A stretch of DNA of 64,000 bases from Phaseolus vulgaris. Lineage: Eukaryota; Streptophyta; Magnoliopsida; Fabales; Fabaceae. Made by a program: the position numbers and the translations under genes. Positions 60,045 through 64,000 of this stretch are shown here, piece by piece. The notes under the pieces are model-generated. The model was not told the DNA's origin, searched no databases, and saw only the letters and a program-made list of their open reading frames with translations. Position 1 is the first letter of the stretch. Each line of letters begins with the position of its first letter. Location of the stretch: NCBI RefSeq assembly GCF_000499845.2, contig NC_023757.2, forward strand, positions 4,250,118-4,314,117. Direction: 5' to 3'.

Positions 60045-62090
60045 GTTTTAATTTTTTATTTTAACAATTTGGAAAAATAAAATGTAGTCAGAAATTAAAC
60101 ATAATAAGTTGTCTAATGAATACACACACTTTAGACTGACATATTATAGAAATAATTTATTTAATAAAAAATCTTGTATATATTTTTTAATTGATTTTTA
60201 TTAAAGCCATGGGTGGTGCATGTTGATCCCAAAGAACAAACTCTGGTTTTGGGAACAGAGTGGAAATGAATTCAATAAAGAGGAAGATGGTTCTGCCAAA
60301 TAGCCTTTATGCATTTCAATTTTTTGACTTTTAGACCTTCTTCTCTGTTTTACCTTATTCTAAACCTTACTTTTATAGATTCTCTCTCTTATATTCTTTT
60401 TTTTATTCACATATTTCTCTTTTCTTGTTTTTTTGTCAACTCTCCACATATTTCCATGACCTATGTCATAGGCCTATGAACAAAGAAGCTTAGGTTCTTT
60501 CTTTCAGCATTTTAATGGATTATTTTTGCACCATAGAAAAATCTAAATATATATTTTAAGTTGTATAATTTAAAATTTAAAAAAATTATTTTAAATTATA
60601 TAACATGAAAACATATTTTAAAATTGTATAATCTATGTGATAATATATTTTACTCTGAAAATATAAAACATATTTTGAAATATAAAATTATATTTTAAAT
60701 TGTACAGTTTAAACTAAATTTTTTATTATAAAATTTAAAATATATTTTTAAATTTAAGAATATATAATTTTACGTATATTTTTAAATTCTACAATTCAAA
60801 AATCTAACCTATGGTTAGTTTAGTTTTTTCTTTTTCAACACTCCATGGAGATATGAGGCCATTTGTTGGACTGAAAGCCCATTTATTGCTTCCCTCATTT
60901 GGACTAAAAGCCCATCAAAAGAAAAATGTATTCAAATATTCATTTTGAAATTACTGCAGTTTCCACTTCTTCTACTTTAAATTAAGTAAAAATTAAACGT
61001 AATAATTAAAATATAAAACATGTGTCTGTTAAAAGTTTTAAGATTAATCTACCGTACCCATTCTACTTAATATAATTTGACTTTTTTTTATCTTAAAAAT
61101 AAAAAACTTTTGTGTCATTCACGTGTTTCTAGCAGTTTTTTCAGTTAAAGGTCAAACTTAGGACACTGGTTTTGCAGGACATTTATGAAATATTATAAAT
61201 ATACAACTAAAATATACACTAGATAAATTTATATAAAAATAAATAAATTCATACAAAAGGTTTGCGTGCATAAAAAACTAATTACAAAAAGTTACTTTTA
61301 TGATACCATCATCTTTTCCCCTTAGATATAAATATTAGTTTGCATTTACACAAAAAAAATTGAGTCTAAAAAGTGACAAATTCACGTGCATGTGTCCTTC
61401 TGAGTCATATACTTTTAATATTTTTATATCAAATAAATATCTATTTTAAATTTAGAATTCAAGATATTTTTTATTGGATTAATCTGTAACAATTATTAAT
61501 GATATAAATCTTTTTCTCTTGGTTTATTTAGTGATATTCAAATACCTATTCTACTTTTTTCTTCTCGTGTAGATATTCTTACATGTTATAAATTTTCAAG
61601 ATAAATAATTTTCTCTAAGTCTATAGTGATGCTTAGATGGGGTGTTAATAGTAATAACTATTGTGATGACTACTATAATCACAAATAGAAATTATATTAA
61701 TATAAAAATTATGAATAAGTATTTATTCCTGTGACATGATTAACTTTTTCACGTGAAGATATTTTAATACTTAAATATTTATCATTTTCACTAGAGTATT
61801 ATATCACCCCATTATTTAATATTATATGTTGTAATAGTATTTGATTCTATTTATATAATATAAATAAATAAAAAGTTATTATTTTTATTTTTATTTTTCT
61901 TCTCTCATTATATTTAACAATATGTTTAAATCCATTTTTAATCTCTATAATTTCTTAAATGTAAAATTTTTTATCTGTAAAAAAGTTATAACTGCAAATA
62001 TCTTTCAGTTTTCTAAAATTAAACAATTTTGATCCATGGTTAATATTTCATCTAATTGTTAACCAAAAAAATTACATGGAAGTATTCAGT
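60045..62090. other. Intergenic AT-rich stretch
   Basis: Long A/T-dominated sequence (60540-60800 especially) with no coding signal or recognised repeat. Confidence 0.55.
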
Positions 62091-62274
62091 TGGTGTTCAG
62101 CCATTGGAAGTTTCTGAAGCTGATTTACCAGAGTCAGATACTTTAAAGAATAGAATTTCTAAGAAATTATCTTTTGATGAAGATAGTGTTGATAATGGTG
62201 ATTCTAGTGATTTACTTGAAGGTTAACAACAATACGACTCTGAAGTATATATTCAATTCAAGAAAAGGTAAGTA
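62091..62274 (+). pseudogene. Orphan coding-like exon
   Basis: One frame reads VGVQPLEVSEADLPESDTLK followed by an Asp/Ser-rich acidic segment (LSFDEDSVDNGDSSDLLEG) up to TAA at 62224-62226, then QQYDSEVYIQFKKR-like text and AAAAG followed by GTAAGTA, a strong splice donor. Codon choice and amino acid order look like real protein, unlike the flanks. CAG acceptor-like sites lie at 62088 and 62100. No family recognised. It could be the last exon of a protein, a captured gene fragment or a decayed gene. Confidence 0.4.
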
Positions 62275-62279
62275 CCAAT

Positions 62280-62920
62280 GGATAACTTAATTTTGCACCT
62301 CTATGAGAAAAAAATGCAAAATTTTTCTACATAAATTTCATGTTTTGTTTAACTTGTTCCTTACTAGACATTTACCATAGTTGACCTGGGAAATTAGGCA
62401 CCTAATTAATCTCTATTTGGTATAATGCATTGTCTTTCAAAGGGTTTTCTTTTATACGTAATTGGAGGAAACGTGAATCGTGCTTCATTGATATTCTGTA
62501 TTTTCTTTGTTATTTTAATGTGTTTGGCTAGGTTACTTATCCTTTAATTGTATTATATTATTTCATGTTTTATGAGTTTCTTTTTAGGAAAATAAAATAA
62601 AAGAAAAGTTATTTTTTATCGATCATAGAATTTGTGTATTGAATTATTTTCAAAAATTAGATGTCTAGAGTCTAAATAGCTTAAATCATTTAATAGAATG
62701 TGTTTTTTATGAGTATTATCAGTAGTGTCTATTGGATTAAATCATTTAGCAATGTTTATGATTTTTAATTGGGTTTGTAAAATTGTTTTACTCTTATAAG
62801 CTTCTTTCTAACTAATTCATAATTGTCACGTAACATTTTTTATAAAGGTTTCTCTCTCTTGGAGAAAGGAGAAGAGCACAACGTAATAATATAAGATGAT
62901 TTTTTCTTGTTATTTTTCTC
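62280..62920. other. Intergenic stretch
   Basis: AT-rich and T-rich text following the orphan exon. If it is an intron, no later exon could be recognised. Confidence 0.45.
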
Positions 62921-62926
62921 TTTGTG

Positions 62927-63300
62927 TTGGATCGAGTGTTTATCATTAAGTCAAACGTATAATTGATAGTCATGGCACAATCTTTCTACTTAAGAGTATA
63001 ATTGTTCAAGCACCATTATTCGATTGTGACTTGACCCACTTCGCCTCCACCACAGGACAATTTTTTTCACCTGCAACATTATGCTCCTTATCAGTTATCC
63101 TACTAAGAATCAAACTCTTTGATTGTGACTTAGCCCACCTAACCTACACCATAGGACAATTGTGCAACTTCTAACAACCTTCCCCTAAACAATTGTCCCA
63201 CTGGGAATCAAACTCGTGACATTGGCTATGATACCAATTATTCGATTGAGCACTTACCATTACGCCAAAAGTTATAGTTGATAGTCACAATGCAACTCTT
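62927..63300 (-). repeat. tRNA-like tandem repeat (SINE or TRIM)
   Basis: On the minus strand TGGCGTAATGG (63267-63257) matches a tRNA A box, and GAGTTTGATTCCC (63215-63203) matches a B box about 40 nt later, with TGGTATCATAGCC between them, itself like a Met-tRNA primer-binding site. A second B-box-like AGAGTTTGATTCTT follows at 63118-63105. Flanking text near 63239-63300 recurs, diverged, at 62927-62985, a 312-bp offset. The segment may be a tRNA-derived SINE in tandem or a miniature LTR element. Confidence 0.55.
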
Positions 63301-63304
63301 TCAT

Positions 63305-63700
63305 TGTCCAAATTCAAGTGTCTAGTTGTGTTTTAGCTTAACTAGTAAAAGAAACTTGAATTTTCTTTTACATTTTATGAATTAAGAATAAACAACGTGA
63401 ATCTCAAATATGTTCACCATTGATCATAAATTTAATCCATATGAATAGGCAAGTGTGAAAGTTTGCATATATGAGTGAAACACAAAAAAGAACACACCAA
63501 ATAAGCACAAGAACACAAAGGAAGAAGTTATAATATAAATTCTTAAAAGTTTGTCACTGAACAAGTTTAATCCATAAAATTATTAAAGTGTGAAAGTTTG
63601 TTTATAAGAGAAGATCATGAAGATACACTTAGAATAAAACTATAACAAATTATGAACAAGAAAGGAGTAAGATGAGTTTGACAATAAGAATAAATTAAAG
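63305..63700. other. Intergenic stretch before the gypsy remnant
   Basis: AT-rich. The phrase AGTGTGAAAGTTTG appears twice (63450 and 63588). No coding signal. Confidence 0.45.
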
Positions 63701-63962
63701 AAAATGATAGAAGAGAAAAACTTATGCAATTGGTAGAAGATGTCACGTTATTTGGAGAAGCTCCAAGAGAAGTGATGGAGATCAAGCTCAAGTGGACATG
63801 GAGGCCAATCATCAAGAGCAAGAAGAGGTTGAGGCTCAAATGGAGGACGCTCATGGAGTTCAAAGCCCACCTCAAAGGCTTACAAGGAGCATGTTCAAGG
63901 CTTTAGGAGCTAATGGACGTTTATTTTCTCTTTTTGTAATTTCTTTGTTTGAATGTGCTTAG
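63701..63962 (+). pseudogene. 3' end of a Ty3/gypsy polyprotein
   Basis: The frame through GAT at 63780 reads RSDGDQAQVDMEANHQEQEE, then a Glu/Gln-rich linker, SPPQRLTRSMFKALGANG and FSLFVISLFECA, ending at TAG 63960-63962. This LTR(S/T)RSM...A.G end is characteristic of legume Ty3/gypsy pol C-termini as I know them. The upstream part is not recognisable and the LTR would continue past the right edge. A different frame here (63724-63906) is a shadow. Confidence 0.65.
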
Positions 63963-64000
63963 AGGGAAACATTAGAAACCTCTTTTGTTAAAGCATCTTT

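Overview
The window is nuclear DNA of a flowering plant. It is very AT-rich, its genes contain introns, and long gene-poor stretches are filled with decayed retrotransposons, AT microsatellites and fold-back elements. The repeat families (a short copia-type LTR family, palindromic CACTA-end MITEs, LINEs ending in a hairpin plus A-rich tail) and the style of the two genes suggest a legume, probably Phaseoleae. That taxonomic call is inference.

Two protein-coding genes are well supported. (1) Positions <1-15560, minus strand: a SEPALLATA-subfamily MADS-box gene. Seven exons can be placed to the base (15560-15376, 7776-7695, 7488-7427, 6225-6126, 1475-1434, 1346-1305, 187-57). They give 214 codons, and the last exon lies beyond the left edge. 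Intron 1 is 7.6 kb and intron 4 is 4.65 kb. Both are enlarged by transposons: a nested, opposite-orientation copia cluster in intron 1 and a 1.85-kb LINE with a 12-bp target-site duplication in intron 4. (2) Positions 54097-55110, plus strand: a single-exon gene for a BIG GRAIN 1-like protein of 337 aa, a family linked to auxin response.

From 15.8 to 50 kb I see almost only mobile-element debris: ten LINE fragments across the window (two with convincing target duplications outside the gene, one inside it), three LTR-type promoters sharing a TATA plus C-rich core, a CACTA terminus with subterminal repeats (ends 21749), a copia relic (37928-39860) lacking most of gag and all of RT, and a miniature LTR element (27150-27497) whose LTRs belong to the same family as that copia. 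Palindromic MITEs with CACTA-like ends occur at 44785, 50461, 58747 and 59663, with arm remnants at 17140 and 46312.

The right end (62-64 kb) holds a short orphan coding segment followed by a splice-donor-like site, a tandem array with tRNA-type A and B boxes (SINE or TRIM), and the 3' end of a Ty3/gypsy polyprotein. I saw no tRNA, rRNA or CRISPR locus and no new enzymatic system. The interest lies in nested-element architecture, regulatory repeats and the intron structure of the floral MADS gene.
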